Positions 12,001 through 21,673 of a stretch of DNA of 64,000 bases are shown here, in pieces. The stretch is from Laccaria trichodermophora (lineage: Eukaryota > Basidiomycota > Agaricomycetes > Agaricales > Hydnangiaceae): positions 496,001 through 560,000 of the forward strand of contig JACTVC010000019.1 in NCBI GenBank assembly GCA_018417955.1, given 5' to 3'. Each line of letters begins with the position of its first letter. Position 1 is the first letter of the stretch. Under the pieces are notes generated by a model. It made no database searches. It was not told where the DNA came from and saw only the letters and a program-made list of their open reading frames with translations. Made by a program: the position numbers and the translations under genes.

Positions 12001-12785
12001 TTTAAAATAGTAGAGCATCCATCAATTCTTTTCATAAGAGTAGCAAAGTCATGAGATCTCAATATATTTCTTTTCAATTTCAAATCAAGTTCCTGGCATT
12101 TTACTGCAACCAGATCTCTTTGAGAAATAATGGTAAATAATCTGAGAAGAGTCAAAAAAGCTCTAACATATAATTCCAAGAGTGGAGAAGATCTTAGATG
12201 CAACCACAACTTATGAAGTTTTAAATCTAAATATTCAGAAAATGTGTAGTCACTTTTACATAGCTCAGAGCTAAGTTCAACACAAGTAGAAAAGCCATCA
12301 TTTTTCAAAATCAAAGTTTCTGACCATGAGCTTTGTGCATTCCAGTGTAAGGGTGATACTCCTGATGTATGCCTATATATATCATCATATCTCATATTTG
12401 GGTAAGCTATGTCTGTTCCCTCAACCATAAATGGAAGAGCATATTTATTGTGCCTCTCAACCATGAATGGAAGAGTATTGAATGCCAAAAGGCCATGCCT
12501 CTCAACCATAAATGGAAGAGTATATAGTGCCAAAAGGCCTTGCCTCTCAACCACAAACGGATGAGTATATAATTTATGTATTTTTCTCTCAACCATGTTG
12601 AATGGAAGAGGCTCAACCAAATGGTTGGCTGCCAAAGGGCTCGGATTGAGATCAATCACTATAGAGGGTGCCCAAGGGCTATGGTTGTAATCAACCTCAC
12701 TGGAATCAAGGTAGTTGCCAAAACTTCCTTGATCCCAGTGTAAAAGATCTAAAAGATTGCTCAGTCCTAAGTTGCATATGATCAA
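5895..12785 (-). CDS. Helentron Rep-helicase protein, left copy
   Basis: A 2296-codon frame encoding the replication initiator and helicase of a Helitron-like element. Seen: tandem PFMVER peptides (about 60-122), tandem SPEKYKASHLEAVKKHQ units (about 463-515), CxxC/zinc-finger-like Cys (557/560, 615/618), a region like DUF6570 (about 640-760), Rep motif FITFSPAD (about 1003), HUH motif HLH at 1091-1093, two-tyrosine motif YISDY (Tyr1292, Tyr1296), an acidic patch (about 1477-1506), Walker A GGMGGTGKS (1819-1827) and Walker B FLDE (about 1898). After AAQGK (2242) the sequence leaves the helicase pattern: TTTT at 6060-6063 (AAAA in sense) is one base shorter than in the copy at 54914. The last 54 residues are therefore probably out of frame and motif VI lies in the next frame. 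The listed start is a TTG; the first in-frame ATG is at residue 64, or an upstream exon with a short intron supplies the start. Confidence 0.85.
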   Translation of the reverse strand: MIICNLGLSNLLDLLHWDQGSFGNYLDSSEVDYNHSPWAPSIVIDLNPSPLAANHLVEPLPFNMVERKIHKLYTHPFVVERQGLLALYTLPFMVERHGLLAFNTLPFMVERHNKYALPFMVEGTDIAYPNMRYDDIYRHTSGVSPLHWNAQSSWSETLILKNDGFSTCVELSSELCKSDYTFSEYLDLKLHKLWLHLRSSPLLELYVRAFLTLLRLFTIISQRDLVAVKCQELDLKLKRNILRSHDFATLMKRIDGCSTILNFANYIVYLIIFHHVSALQYFKFSTKITKNWCIMILALSVVFFLELDLPGFKPTQSFNPHNDLVTKNEILGGGSAGIFSAEKLSSFAMNEVNTGGMYKYADYVPESEVHTLKSIKSPTLLCKMPLTELISHLSIPNLKFIAQCHNIKIHSKSKSLEIQSIIESHKCKSCKEYVEIFEFIEEKDKTEKKKAINLNKSKKYQEKSPEKYKASHLEAVKKHQGKSPEKYKASHLEAVKKHQEKNQENYKVLNLEAVKKYQNKSLNPEFPPSAPSQKLLHQIFTDFCEDIDSNQFEESGCAVCGQLTPSSTLKKLSEMNLNLDILIQDGVTQVERQSSMDPLSDIEGPVLDSNLDSICQTCYKAVSKGKIPLLALANGKWIGKVPPQLLDLSFAEQLLVARVRHNRCLVRVSSGMHKMRANAISFSNPTPKIYDILPPPIEEMDEVLAFIYTGPCKPTKSDFERTPLLVRHKKVAAALEWLKLNHCDYFDLEISYKNLREYPEDSPPVVVDFRESSSNKDPESTAINDIEEETGTETGQCPFVVHGLTGEEYSTKSLKALKAIALQHLTSNKKILAVGHAQEPESLYNNPQLFPQMFPWLFPYGLGGIGNTLQKGRLSEIKHKRHLLMYHDKRFQKDSHFALIAFNHEQIKQSTSSGYLLAETPKFDNISKRLMDVDVEVLSDLIQRMEDGERVKPETDEESLCFQLIKDLDHVSGRVQGSTTTKKYMRNEIWSLISFIGAPSWFITFSPADNMHPISLYFADTKEKFSPLLREYDERYKLIANNPVAGARFFHFITEMFIKHVLGVGEKHRGLYGDTDAFYATVEQQGRLTLHLHMLLWIKGALTPQEIRDKIMDPFSYFQKKIVEYLEAVHVGEFITGSMDKVKHQVDIEKNQNKDYKDPTQTLPEAPPPFCDCNNCEKCENLSTWWQEYAMTVDDLILRSNVHDCGRNRSASEKAVKRDRPTCMNKQGKCKARFPRPLYDQTEVDSNTGALNVKKGEEWINTLSPPVTYLLRCNSDVTSLLSGTAIKAIVAYISDYVTKPGLKTYAIFDAIRSVYDRNSEMLGGSLERKEKARKIVTQASNCLTARMEIGGPMAALYLLGNPDHYTSHKFVVVYWKNFVREALKPFRSEEDLEKEIPEKLVLQKGKGEYVGFSSVHDYIYRPTIFEDKTLYEWVQMSARCKVANSFQEHDEITDSDDELDLLEKIEQVSTEVLPQLVDDSDDSDNDGDELNINKHSTSIEADDSDDELVSENRITYPFLRDHPLYKTHQAQFNEKKSNVVPNFVGGSLPRCDRGDREYYCATMLALFKPWRTGYDLKSEEDTWDETFNDYEFTVQQRQYIQNFNIRYECNDARDDFSAQQKKGDSEGIFPQWMSNETMLDLDELNAYDGAHFGDAEYDENDEENIPNKYTALGKYGRANQEQMNATKIAIKEAGWLDESPNGISEVDKEPIQPDILQSSSKWKASVDQKRQEELAQRNKNIPAQKNRKNQQIDPNENDVKIVDQSYLTKDFKAKEKSAQRMIDKVVKKYSLNREQERAFRIVANHAVQPQTEQLKMYLGGMGGTGKSQVFKALIYFFQQRNESHRFIVLGPTGSSAALLNGSTYHSFLGVPMSGMGIRNEATSIAQVRARLDGVDYIFLDEVSMLSCHDMYKIASQLAKALNNFDKPYGGINMIFAGDFAQLPPVGGQSLYSHSVGTQVHSGLKPGGQEAAVGKALWHQVTTVVILRENMRQKTQTPQDASLRKALVNMRYGNCTAEDIKFLRTLQASKKPGRPNIASKEFRNVAIICGRHTQKDQINQMGCERFAKETGQKLTHFYSVDKWGKGADPANKTKWGKSKAASKLKHKSNEIDFDDQHQIWNVRHGSTEHFAGKLSLCLGMPVMIRNNDATELCITKGQEGFVVGWQAKKGPHGKRILDTLFVKLDKPSKTIQIPGLPENVVPLVKGTKTITCTFPSDLKESIERQQVWVLPNFAMTDYAAQGKLDHTMLSISTAAILICLTTLASPEVQVQLELSFYKALSPALLLEDVQNILDRNF

Positions 12786-13800
12786 GCTTAGGTCTTACCA
12801 TAGTTTAAGGAAGAGGTGGCATAGAAATCCATAGGATTTAACTGGCAGAAAGCCAATAATGTGTTTTCTGGGTTAAATATATTAAATTTCAGAATATGCA
12901 CTAAAAAGGGCAAGTTACACACCTTCTGGGCTCAGAATAGCCAGAGAACAGGGAGTTTGTTGATCTAGAATATAGAAAGATTAGCAGAGTACCTACAGAA
13001 ATATAGAAATAGGCTTACATGGCCAAAAATGACCAAGTTCAGAGCTAATACCAGTATTTCCAGATCTGAGCATGTTCCAGGTTTTGGAAGAGAACACAGA
13101 GGGCATGGAAGTGTAGCAGAGAAGGCCTAGAAGCCATAGCAAAAAGAATTGTAGCAGTAGCATGAGTGGTTGACTCAGAATGGAGTGAACAAGGTGCCAG
13201 CAAAGCAAGATGATGGTGGTTCAAGTTCAAAAGGGAAAGTTTACTATTGTTTACCAGAAGCTTTGATGTACCCAGGAAGTTTAGGGCATGTCCATATTCC
13301 TTATATGGGAACTTTCTCCCACAGTACATGAATTCTAGCCTCTTGTCATACATTTCTAAATGTACTGAAATCATATGACCAGGATGATTTCTTATTGAGA
13401 AAAATATAAAAAAACATGAATAAATAGGTGTCTTTGCATATATCTTAGGAAAGAAAATAGCTAATCACATTTTGTGACCACATTGAGAAATATAACAGCA
13501 TGCTCTATAAAACTGTCACTAATTTCCTTTTTGGGTCAAATTTCCCACGATACCAGAAACACAGCCTCTCACTTAGCTTTATTAACAACAATTGTAGCCC
13601 CTTTGCTTAGCTTCACAAATATATATAAATAATGTCACACAGGTCATTCCTTATTGAGAAAAACACAAAATACTGAAAAAATTGGACACTTTTTTGAAAA
13701 TAGTCATGTATTTTGAGCAATAAATATCTGCATAAGAAAGAAGGCTAGTCAGATGATATAATCACATTTCTGATATTTGATGTTTCTATACTATTGGAGA

Positions 13801-14220
13801 GGCTGTATTCAGGGTCCAGGATACACTTCCAAATATGGGAATCTGCCTAAATATAGCTAAATTATTGTCTACAAGTTTCCTCACTTTTTTCTCATTTTCC
13901 AGCTATTTTCTCTGAGTTGTTTTTTTTTCTCTGTCTATATTTAGATATGGACCCTGAACACAGCCCGTTCAACATCATGCCAACAGCAAATATCATTCCT
14001 ATTTTTCTTCTCTTTTTGGCATATTTTGTAATCATGTTACACAATCTTTCTGGCTTTGTTCTATTTTTAGAGTTGGAATCTGAACCCTGAACACAGCCCC
14101 TTCATGATCATGGCAATGGTGAATACCATGCTTATTTTTCACTGCTTCTCTACCTATCTGTTTCCATTTTTCAGACAGCTTTCTATATTTGGATATGGAC
14201 CCTGAACCCTGAACACAGCC
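13801..14220 (-). repeat. Repeated module in Helentron 5' leader, left copy
   Basis: In element orientation the phrase GGCTGTGTTCAGGGTTCAG/GTCCATATCTAAATATAG recurs three times with spacing of about 122 and 133 bp (starts at 14220, 14098 and 13965), followed by an inverted version (GACCCTGAATACAGCC, ending at 13801). It is non-coding and conserved in all three 5' ends in the window, so probable roles are promoter or Rep-recognition sequence. Confidence 0.6.
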
Positions 14221-14423
14221 TCTCCAACTTACTAAGCAATATTCTGATTTTCTACACATTTTTTGCCAATTTATTTGCCATTTTCCCTGATTTTATGGCT
14301 GCTTCTCTCTTTAAGAAGAAAAGGTTCCCGCGGTGATGAAAGGTAAATCAATCAATGAAAAATTTGCCTAAGTCCTCAGTTGATAAAGAATGAGTCTTAC
14401 TCGTAAACTCGTAAGGACTCATA

Positions 14424-14819
14424 ATTCATGATACAGTTCAGAAATTATGTATCTGGATTCATAATATGGTTGAAAAAAGATCTTGGTTAGGATTTAGTGG
14501 AAAGATAGATGTGACTCCATACAATGACATGGTGAATAGAATTCATGGTCCATAAGTTTACAATCAAAACTCAAGAGATAAAGGGGGGAACACAGGGAGA
14601 GAAGAAGAGGAGGAGAGGAAGAAAGCAGGAGAAGTAGAGAAGCAACAAAGAACTTGGTGAAGTTTGTGAAGTTTTTGTCCATAAATTTACAATCAAACTC
14701 AATAGAAAGAGGGAAGAAGGCAGGGAGAGAAGAAGAGGAGGAGAGGAAGAAAGGAAGAGAAGGAGAGAAGCAATAAAGAACTTGGTGAAGTTTGTGTTAC
14801 TACAGATGTGGGTGGGGTA
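14424..14819. repeat. Remainder of AT-rich array, then a purine-rich ~129-bp duplication
   Basis: 14424 to about 14510 continues the AT-rich array interrupted by the left Helentron. Two units starting GTCCATAAGTTTACAATC at 14548 and 14677 follow, each with an AG-rich tract (GAGAGAAGAAGAGGAGGAGA) and ending near AAGAACTTGGTGAAGTTTGTG. The last bases (ACAGATGTGGGTGGGGTA) are the beginning of the 86-bp satellite that resumes beyond E1. No gene seen. Confidence 0.6.
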
Positions 14820-15120
14820 CACTTCAGTCACCCACCTTGACCAAGCTATTAGCCTTGTAAAATGTAAGAATGTATCCAGGCTAATAGGTTCTTCAGCCAT
14901 TTATTTTTTTTGCCTCTGGAGAAAAATATATTATTCCATTGGGCAAAAATGTTTGGCCTTCAATATTGTGACCAGAAATATTTGGGCTGATATTTTGCAA
15001 TGAAAAATATCCTAGCCATCTGAAAGTGGTTGGATATATTTGAAGCATGTTAGAGTGGTAGGAAATATTTGAAGTGTTTCAGACTGGTAGGAAATGTTTT
15101 AGCTATGTGACATTGCTCAA

Positions 15121-15236
15121 AAATATTTTAGTCATGTCACACTGCTAAGAAATATTTTAGCCATGTCACACTGCTCAGAAATCTTTTGACCATGTCACAC
15201 TGCTCGGATATATTTGAGCCATGTCACATAGGCCAA
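15121..15236. repeat. Subterminal 29-bp tandem repeats of E1
   Basis: Four consecutive units, each starting AAATNTTTTAGCCATGTCAC or close to it, begin at 15121, 15150, 15179 and 15208, exactly 29 bp apart. The mirrored set lies in the right arm (about 20203-20318). Spacing near a multiple of the helical turn and the position just inside the end suggest transposase-binding sites. Confidence 0.65.
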
Positions 15237-17034
15237 ATATTTCCTGCCAGTGTCACGGAGTATCTGGGGTCCTAGTTTCAAAAAAAAAACTTCAAAAATT
15301 TCTGACCATTCCAAACTTTTATCTTCTGGATTCAACTTTTCTACAAAATTTATCATAAATATAATTTTGGTCCTAAACTTGCCTTTTTACTCTTATATTG
15401 TATTTTTAGCATAGAAAAAGTAGATTATATATTGCAAGCAACTGTATCTATTGGTATTCAGCTATCTGTTGTATAGTTATGGCCTCTAAATTCTGCTTTA
15501 TCACATAATGAATCTTGTTACTGACTGCTCTTATATTGAGTTTATATTGATAATTGCCAATAATAAACCAGTTTTATCTACTGAACCATTACTGTTGTCT
15601 ATTATTCTTGCAAATTACCAGAAATAAATATTGGCTAATATGTGAGCCATATTCTTCACTGCAGTAGACCCATGTTTCTGAAAGCTAGAGAGAGTTCTGG
15701 AGATTGTTACATTTACCATGCTAGCTATATCTTTTCACTTCCATAGAGGTATATTTCTGAGTGCTGGAGAGAGTTCTGAGGAGTGTCAGAGTTTGATGTT
15801 TCATGTAAATGTATATGATGTGATGTATTTGTGTTTGTTGACTATAATGACATATTAAATTTCTTTCTTGAACATCATCATGACTGCCAGTACTTTACTG
15901 TACCTCACCTATTTCTGCAGAAATGGCTACAATCCTGCAGTATTCTGATCTCTCTATTAGAAATACTTCCATTTTCTTTTTAGTCATGATTTTAGACCTT
16001 GACAACAGTACCCAACAAGAAGTCCTATCTTTCCTCTCATTTTTACCTTATTTTATAAATAATGTTCATTTAAAATCGTAATATTTCTCATGCAAAATAG
16101 ACTCTGAAATCAGCCCTGCAACATTATCATCACCAGTAATTACCATCTACATTTTCTCCAATGTTACTCATTTTATTGTGATTTTCTGGCAATATTTACA
16201 TAAATTAATTTATTTGGAAATATGCACAGGTCATGTCCACCATGCATCCACATTGTCAATAACGGTCAATCATATGTATGTTCTTTTTTTTCTGTTTTCT
16301 TTTCTGATTCTCACACTATATTTTTATCAATTACTATATTACAAAATGCACACAAACCATGTATATACTACCTCAATCTTCCTCACAATAATCTATTATT
16401 GTTCTTTTTTTTGCTCTAATTTTCCAGCTATATTATTATTATTTATTATATTTGGAAATATACACAGACCAAGTAACCAGTGCATGAAGAGCCATTTACA
16501 TCACATGATTTTTTCTTATTTTTCTAATTATAATTATATTAATTACTACATTAAGAAATGTGCACAGGCCATGTATATACCCAATATTGTCAATGATAGT
16601 ACATTTTTTATTCTAATTTTCTGGCTATATTTTCATTAATTACCATATTTGGAAATATGCACAGACCAAGTAAACAGTACATCAACATCATCATATATCA
16701 TTTGAATCTTTTCTTATTTTTCTACCTATATTTATATTGATTACCATATTGCAAAATATGCACAGACCCTGTATTTTGTACCTCAATGTTTTCAACAATA
16801 CTTTATTATTATTATCATTTATTTTTCTGATTTTCCAGCCTTATTTAATTTCTTTTCTTATTTTTCTGGCTGTATTTGCATCAATTACTATATTAACTAT
16901 ATATCTATTTCCCCCCTTTTTGTCTGATTATATATATATATATTTCTAATGGCAAATGTAACAATGGTCTATTATTCTTTTTTCTTTTTTTCTGACAGTA
17001 GTGGTAGTGTTGGAAAGACAGATCACATGACTAT

Positions 17035-17082
17035 ATCATATGATGTATCATATGATGTATCATATGATGTATCATATGATCA
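17035..17082. repeat. 12-bp tandem repeat of ATCATATGATGT in E1
   Basis: Four tandem 12-bp units whose core ATCATATGAT is itself palindromic. It lies in the part of E1 where the other palindromic elements carry clusters of CACATG/CATGTG hexamers. Confidence 0.8.
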
Positions 17083-20000
17083 TGTCGTCTGACATGTACA
17101 ATGTCCATATCTACATGCAATATGTCTATGCTATCTACAAATGACAGTAACTAGATGGAAATCCAAAGCTACAACCCCTGCTACCTCTTTGGAAATCCAT
17201 GAGAGGTTGGATACAGACACAGGAAGGGATAACACTGCAGATCTGATAAGATCTGCCCTGATTAACTGGTGCTGACATTTGTTCTCTTGGAGCAAAGTGT
17301 CAGTGACCTGTTAATATACAATAACACTTGCCTATTGGTTTGAGCTACAATAGAACACCTGCTATAAAGCAATAGATGCAGTGGTGGTAGAGATGTAAGA
17401 AGGTGAATTGTCACATGACTACTACTGACAAGTATGGAAGGGAGTCATGTGACACAAATGCTAAGTAATGGAAAGTAAATGATATAGAGGAAGAGTAGGA
17501 TCCCATATCCCTGCTACAGTAGATATGTAACACACCATCTATGTGTTATATCTGGGGAGCTGTTGATGAATGTTGTATAGTGAGCCAAAACAATAATGCT
17601 GTGATTAGCTAAAATACAGTGAGATCTTGGTCCATGAGAAATTCTGCCAGTATCCATCCAGTTGATGCTTTAGAATTCCACTGCACAATCCCCACTCCTT
17701 CTCTAGAAATTTCTCAAAAAAGTGATACTGGGAGAGACATGCTGTTGTCTTTCATTTAATGTAACATGGCCATATGCAACACAATGCAACCACTACACCA
17801 AAAGGTTGGATAAATGAAAGATTACTCCTTCACCTACTGGTGCATGTATATGGTAGTATACCTAATACAGCCTTACACCCTCCCCCACTCTATAACATCA
17901 ATCAGGACCTTCCAATATGTAGTTATCATGGGGAGGTACCATATGGGTGACCCCAGGGGATCTCACCTTGCAACTTGTCACTTACTGCTACAGTTGGTGA
18001 GGTTAACCAGCTGGCAATGTAATCTTGCCTCCAGCTTGGTTTGAACCACCAACTTGCTAACAAGCCATACTCAATGCCTTCACAACAAGAGTATTCAGTG
18101 ACTCTGATAAACTCAAATTACTTGCTAAACTTCTGTGTTACAAAACCAGTTTATCAGAGTAGGTCTTATTACATCTGCACTATTATCCCTTCCTGTATCT
18201 GTATGTGGATTTCAAAGGTAGCTTTGAATATCTGGAGTAATCTCAAATCTCATTAAAATACACCCACTTCTAGTCTCTAACACTCATTCTTCCTCTCTTT
18301 GAACTGACCTGTGACCAAGTCTTCACACCATTGTCATTTCAGCTTGCTGTATGACTTTCATTGACAGCTCCCACATTCAACACACATATAATTTATTAGA
18401 CCACACAAATTTGGAATACTACCAGAATAAAATCAGAAAGAAATCAGGTGTTGATGATGGGCAGATGTTTGCATGGTCTGTTCACAGTTCCTAATATAGT
18501 AGTTACTGAAATTACAGCCAAAAAGTTAGAAAACAAATTCACATGCTGGAAATGGTCATTGATTATATAAATGAATTATTTACTTGGTCTGTGCACGTTT
18601 CTAAATATGGTAATTAGTGAAAATATGGCCAGAAAATTAATATCTGACTCTAGCTGATATAGTTTCATCTTATAGGCACATGATAAATGCATCATATAGT
18701 TGTTCATGTGATATGGTAGTCATGTGACATATCAAAGTAGTCTGATCATGTGACCAGTCATGTGGTCTGATCATGTGTCAAGTCATATGATGTATCATGT
18801 GATACAACCATGTGATATAGTCACATGATCTCTTTTTCCAGCCAGCAAAGATTTTGGCACTTGTGTAGTATTTACATCAGAATAGTGTGGCTACTACAAC
18901 TGCAAAATAAAGTAAGTATTACATTTCCACATGAAAAATTGTCATAAAATCAGAAATGAATGGAGATAGTGCACACTATTGGTAATAATATTGAGAACTG
19001 TCCACATGGTGTGTGCATCTTTCCTAATATGGTAATTAATGGAAATATAACCGAAGAAAATCAGAAAAAAAAAGAAATAATAATAATAGAGTGCTGTCAA
19101 AGATCTGTGCACATTTTATAATAATGAATTATATGTAGAAAGAAAGAAAAAAGAATGTTGTTACCAATGTTTGAGTACTATTCAGATTATTCATGTGCAT
19201 TTCCCAATATGGTTATTAATACAAATATAGTTATAAAATTAGGGGGAAAAAAAAGGAAAAAAGAATATACTGCTGTGGATATACAGTAATTAATATGTCT
19301 GGCCTTCAACAAAACAAACAGATGATTGAACTGGAATGGGAAGTCAGCTGCTCTATCATTTCACAATTAGCTGTAATGTTAGTGTTATTTTACAGGTCCA
19401 GTATGTAATTTCAGACAAGAAAAGATGTGCATTTTTAGATGAAAATTAGCTATAAAATTGGGTAAGAATAAAGAGAGAAAAAAAGCATTATTCTTGGGTG
19501 CTGTTGCGAGAGTCTTGGGTACACATCCAAAGAAGCAAATTTGTAAAGTACTGGCAGTCATGATGATGTTCAAGAAAGAAATTTAATATGTCATTATAGT
19601 CAACAAACACAAATACATCACATCATATACATTTACATGAAACATCAAACTCTGACACTCCTCAGAACTCTCTCCAGCACTCAGAAATATACCTCTATGG
19701 AAGTGAAAAGATATAGCTAGCATGGTAAATGTAACAATCTCCAGAACTCTCTAGCTTTCAGAAACATGGGTCTACTGCAGTGAAGAATATGGCTCACATA
19801 TTAGCCAATATTTATCTCTGGTAATTTGCAAGAATAATAGACAACAGTAATGGTTCAGTAGATAAAACTGGTTTATTATTGGCAATTATCAATATAAACT
19901 CAATATAAGAGCAGTCAGTAACAAGATTCATTATGTGATAAAGCAGAATTTAGAGGCCATAACTATACAACAGATAGCTGAATACCAATAGATACAGTTG

Positions 20001-20619
20001 CTTGCAATATATAATCTACTTTTTCTATGCTAAAAATACAATATAAGAGTAAAAAGGCAAGTTTAGGACCAAAATTATATTTATGATAAATTTTGTAGAA
20101 AAGTTGAATCCAGAAGATAAAAGTTTGGAATGGTCAGAAATTTTTGAAGTTTTTTTTTTGAAACTAGGACCCCAGATACTCCGTGACACTGGCAGGAAAT
20201 ATTTGGCCTATGTGACATGGCTCAAATATATCCGAGCAGTGTGACATGGTCAAAAGATTTCTGAGCAGTGTGACATGGCTAAAATATTTCTTAGCAGTGT
20301 GACATGACTAAAATATTTTTGAGCAATGTCACATAGCTAAAACATTTCCTACCAGTCTGAAACACTTCAAATATTTCCTACCACTCTAACATGCTTCAAA
20401 TATATCCAACCACTTTCAGATGGCTAGGATATTTTTCATTGCAAAATATCAGCCCAAATATTTCTGGTCACAATATTGAAGGCCAAACATTTTTGCCCAA
20501 TGGAATAATATATTTTTCTCCAGAGGCAAAAAAAATAAATGGCTGAAGAACCTATTAGCCTGGATACATTCTTACATTTTACAAGGCTAATAGCTTGGTC
20601 AAGGTGGGTGACTGAAGTG

Positions 20620-21100
20620 GTGGGGTATGCAGATAAGGTGCAGTAGAGAAAGATCAAAGCACTTTGCCAACTTATTGGTAATACAGATGTGGGTGGGGTA
20701 TGCAGATATGGTGCAATTGGAGAGAGAAGAAGAGAAAGACTAAAGCACTTTGTCAACTTGCTGGTAATACAGATGTGGGTGGGGTATGCAGATATGGTGC
20801 AATTGAAGAGAGAAAATGAGAAAGACTAAAGCACTTTGTCAACTTGCTGTTAATACAGATGTGGGTGGGGTATGCAGATATGGTGCAATTGGAGAGAGAA
20901 GAAGAGAAAGATCAAAGCACTTTGTCAACTTGCTGGTAATACAGATGTGGGTGGGGTATGCAGATATGGTGCAATTGGAGAGAGAAGAAGAGAAAGATCA
21001 AAGCACTTTGCCAACTTGATGGTAATACAGATGTTGGTGAACTGTGCAACTGAACAGAGAAGAAGAGAAAGATCAAAGGACTTTGTCAACTCAGAGGGTG
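20620..21100 (+). repeat. 86-bp satellite array
   Basis: Units beginning GGTGGGGTATGCAGATATGG start at 20692, 20778, 20864 and 20950, with a diverged one (GGTGAACTGTGC) at 21036: an exact 86-bp period. A shortened unit precedes them, and the first bases of a further unit lie left of E1 (to 14819). Open frames across it arise because a repeat of this length shifts phase each unit without stops; they are not genes. 21101-21290 is unique sequence with nothing recognisable. Confidence 0.85.
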
Positions 21101-21290
21101 TTTCAAGGCAGCTAAAGAATCTCATAGTGCAAACTGTATCCATAGTGTCAAAGTGGATAATATGCAAGCAACTACTAGGTAGGTCACAGATGCTATTGCC
21201 CCTTATTGCTACCTACATACTGCCAAAACCCCTGGAAATCATTGCAGAATCTTCCAGAATATATATCCCAGACAGCAAAAAAATCACAAG

Positions 21291-21673
21291 TTTTTTGGTG
21301 AAACTAGGACCCCTGACACCCCTACAGACCCAAAAAATATATCCTTACCACATCTGTCTCTCAAAATATATCCTAAGGCCAAGCCAGGGCAAAAATATAT
21401 TTCTAAGGTGTGACAGTGACATTTCAGGGTCCACTCACCAAAAATATATCCTTACTGCATTTCACTTGCAAAATATATTTTGGGGGCGTGACACAGACAT
21501 TATAATTTTTGTGTGACATTTCAGGGTCCATGTCTCAAGAATATATTTTAGATTTCAGGGCTTTTTATGACCCATATATATCTAGAATCTAGATATGGTC
21601 CATGACATTTAGTCATGTAACTTACATGGAGTTTGCATGACTAATAGTCAGTTGGTAGTGGGTGACTGAAGTG
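21291..21673. mobile_element. Orphan right end of a second-subfamily KDZ-type TIR element
   Basis: It ends GTGGGTGACTGAAGTG at 21673, the same terminus as E1, E3 and the KDZ element. The next ~40 bp (GTTTGCATGACTAATAGTCA) instead match the left end at 45195 in inverted orientation. Its inner limit is GAAACTAGGACCCC after a T-run, the box that also closes the other TIRs. No matching left end with the same flank (CCAGTAGA) is visible in the window, so the partner was lost or lies elsewhere. Confidence 0.65.

Larger units (their letters stand above)
4403..14423 (-). mobile_element. Full-length Helentron (Helitron2-type) rolling-circle element, left copy
   Basis: A 10,021-bp element with its 5' end at 14423 and 3' end at 4403. 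It is the reverse complement of 29293-39313: every position x pairs with 43716-x over the whole length without any net indel, and I found only one mismatch by eye (14411 versus 29305). It is flanked by T on both sides in element orientation (14424 and 4402), while the outer sequences differ from those of the right copy, so it is an independent insertion. The 5' end reads TATGAGTCCTT and an inverted copy, AAGGACTCATA, lies just inside the 3' end. It carries the Rep-helicase and USP-like reading frames. Assignment to the Helentron branch rests on the T|T target, the asymmetric inverted repeats and the 3' hairpin; canonical TC...CTRR Helitron ends are absent. Confidence 0.85.
14820..20619. mobile_element. 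E1: non-autonomous palindromic KDZ-type element with 8-bp target duplication
   Basis: The element starts CACTTCAGTCACCCACC and ends with its inverse complement. It is flanked by GTGGGGTA at 14812-14819 and again at 20620-20627, an 8-bp target-site duplication. The outer arms, 14820-15898 and 19543-20619, are almost perfect inverted repeats with a 2-bp AG indel near 15690. The interior is about 3.6 kb and also inverted-repeat-like but strongly diverged. The terminal ~430 bp match the right end of the KDZ transposase element at 28141-28578, so E1 is most likely mobilised by a KDZ transposase. It contains no credible gene: the interior is AT-rich with phrases such as GGAAATATGCACAGACCA repeated on both strands. 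Confidence 0.85.

Noticed and set aside
20436..21516. Frames across the 86-bp satellite
   Set aside because: They repeat the satellite unit and run into a TIR; no domain.
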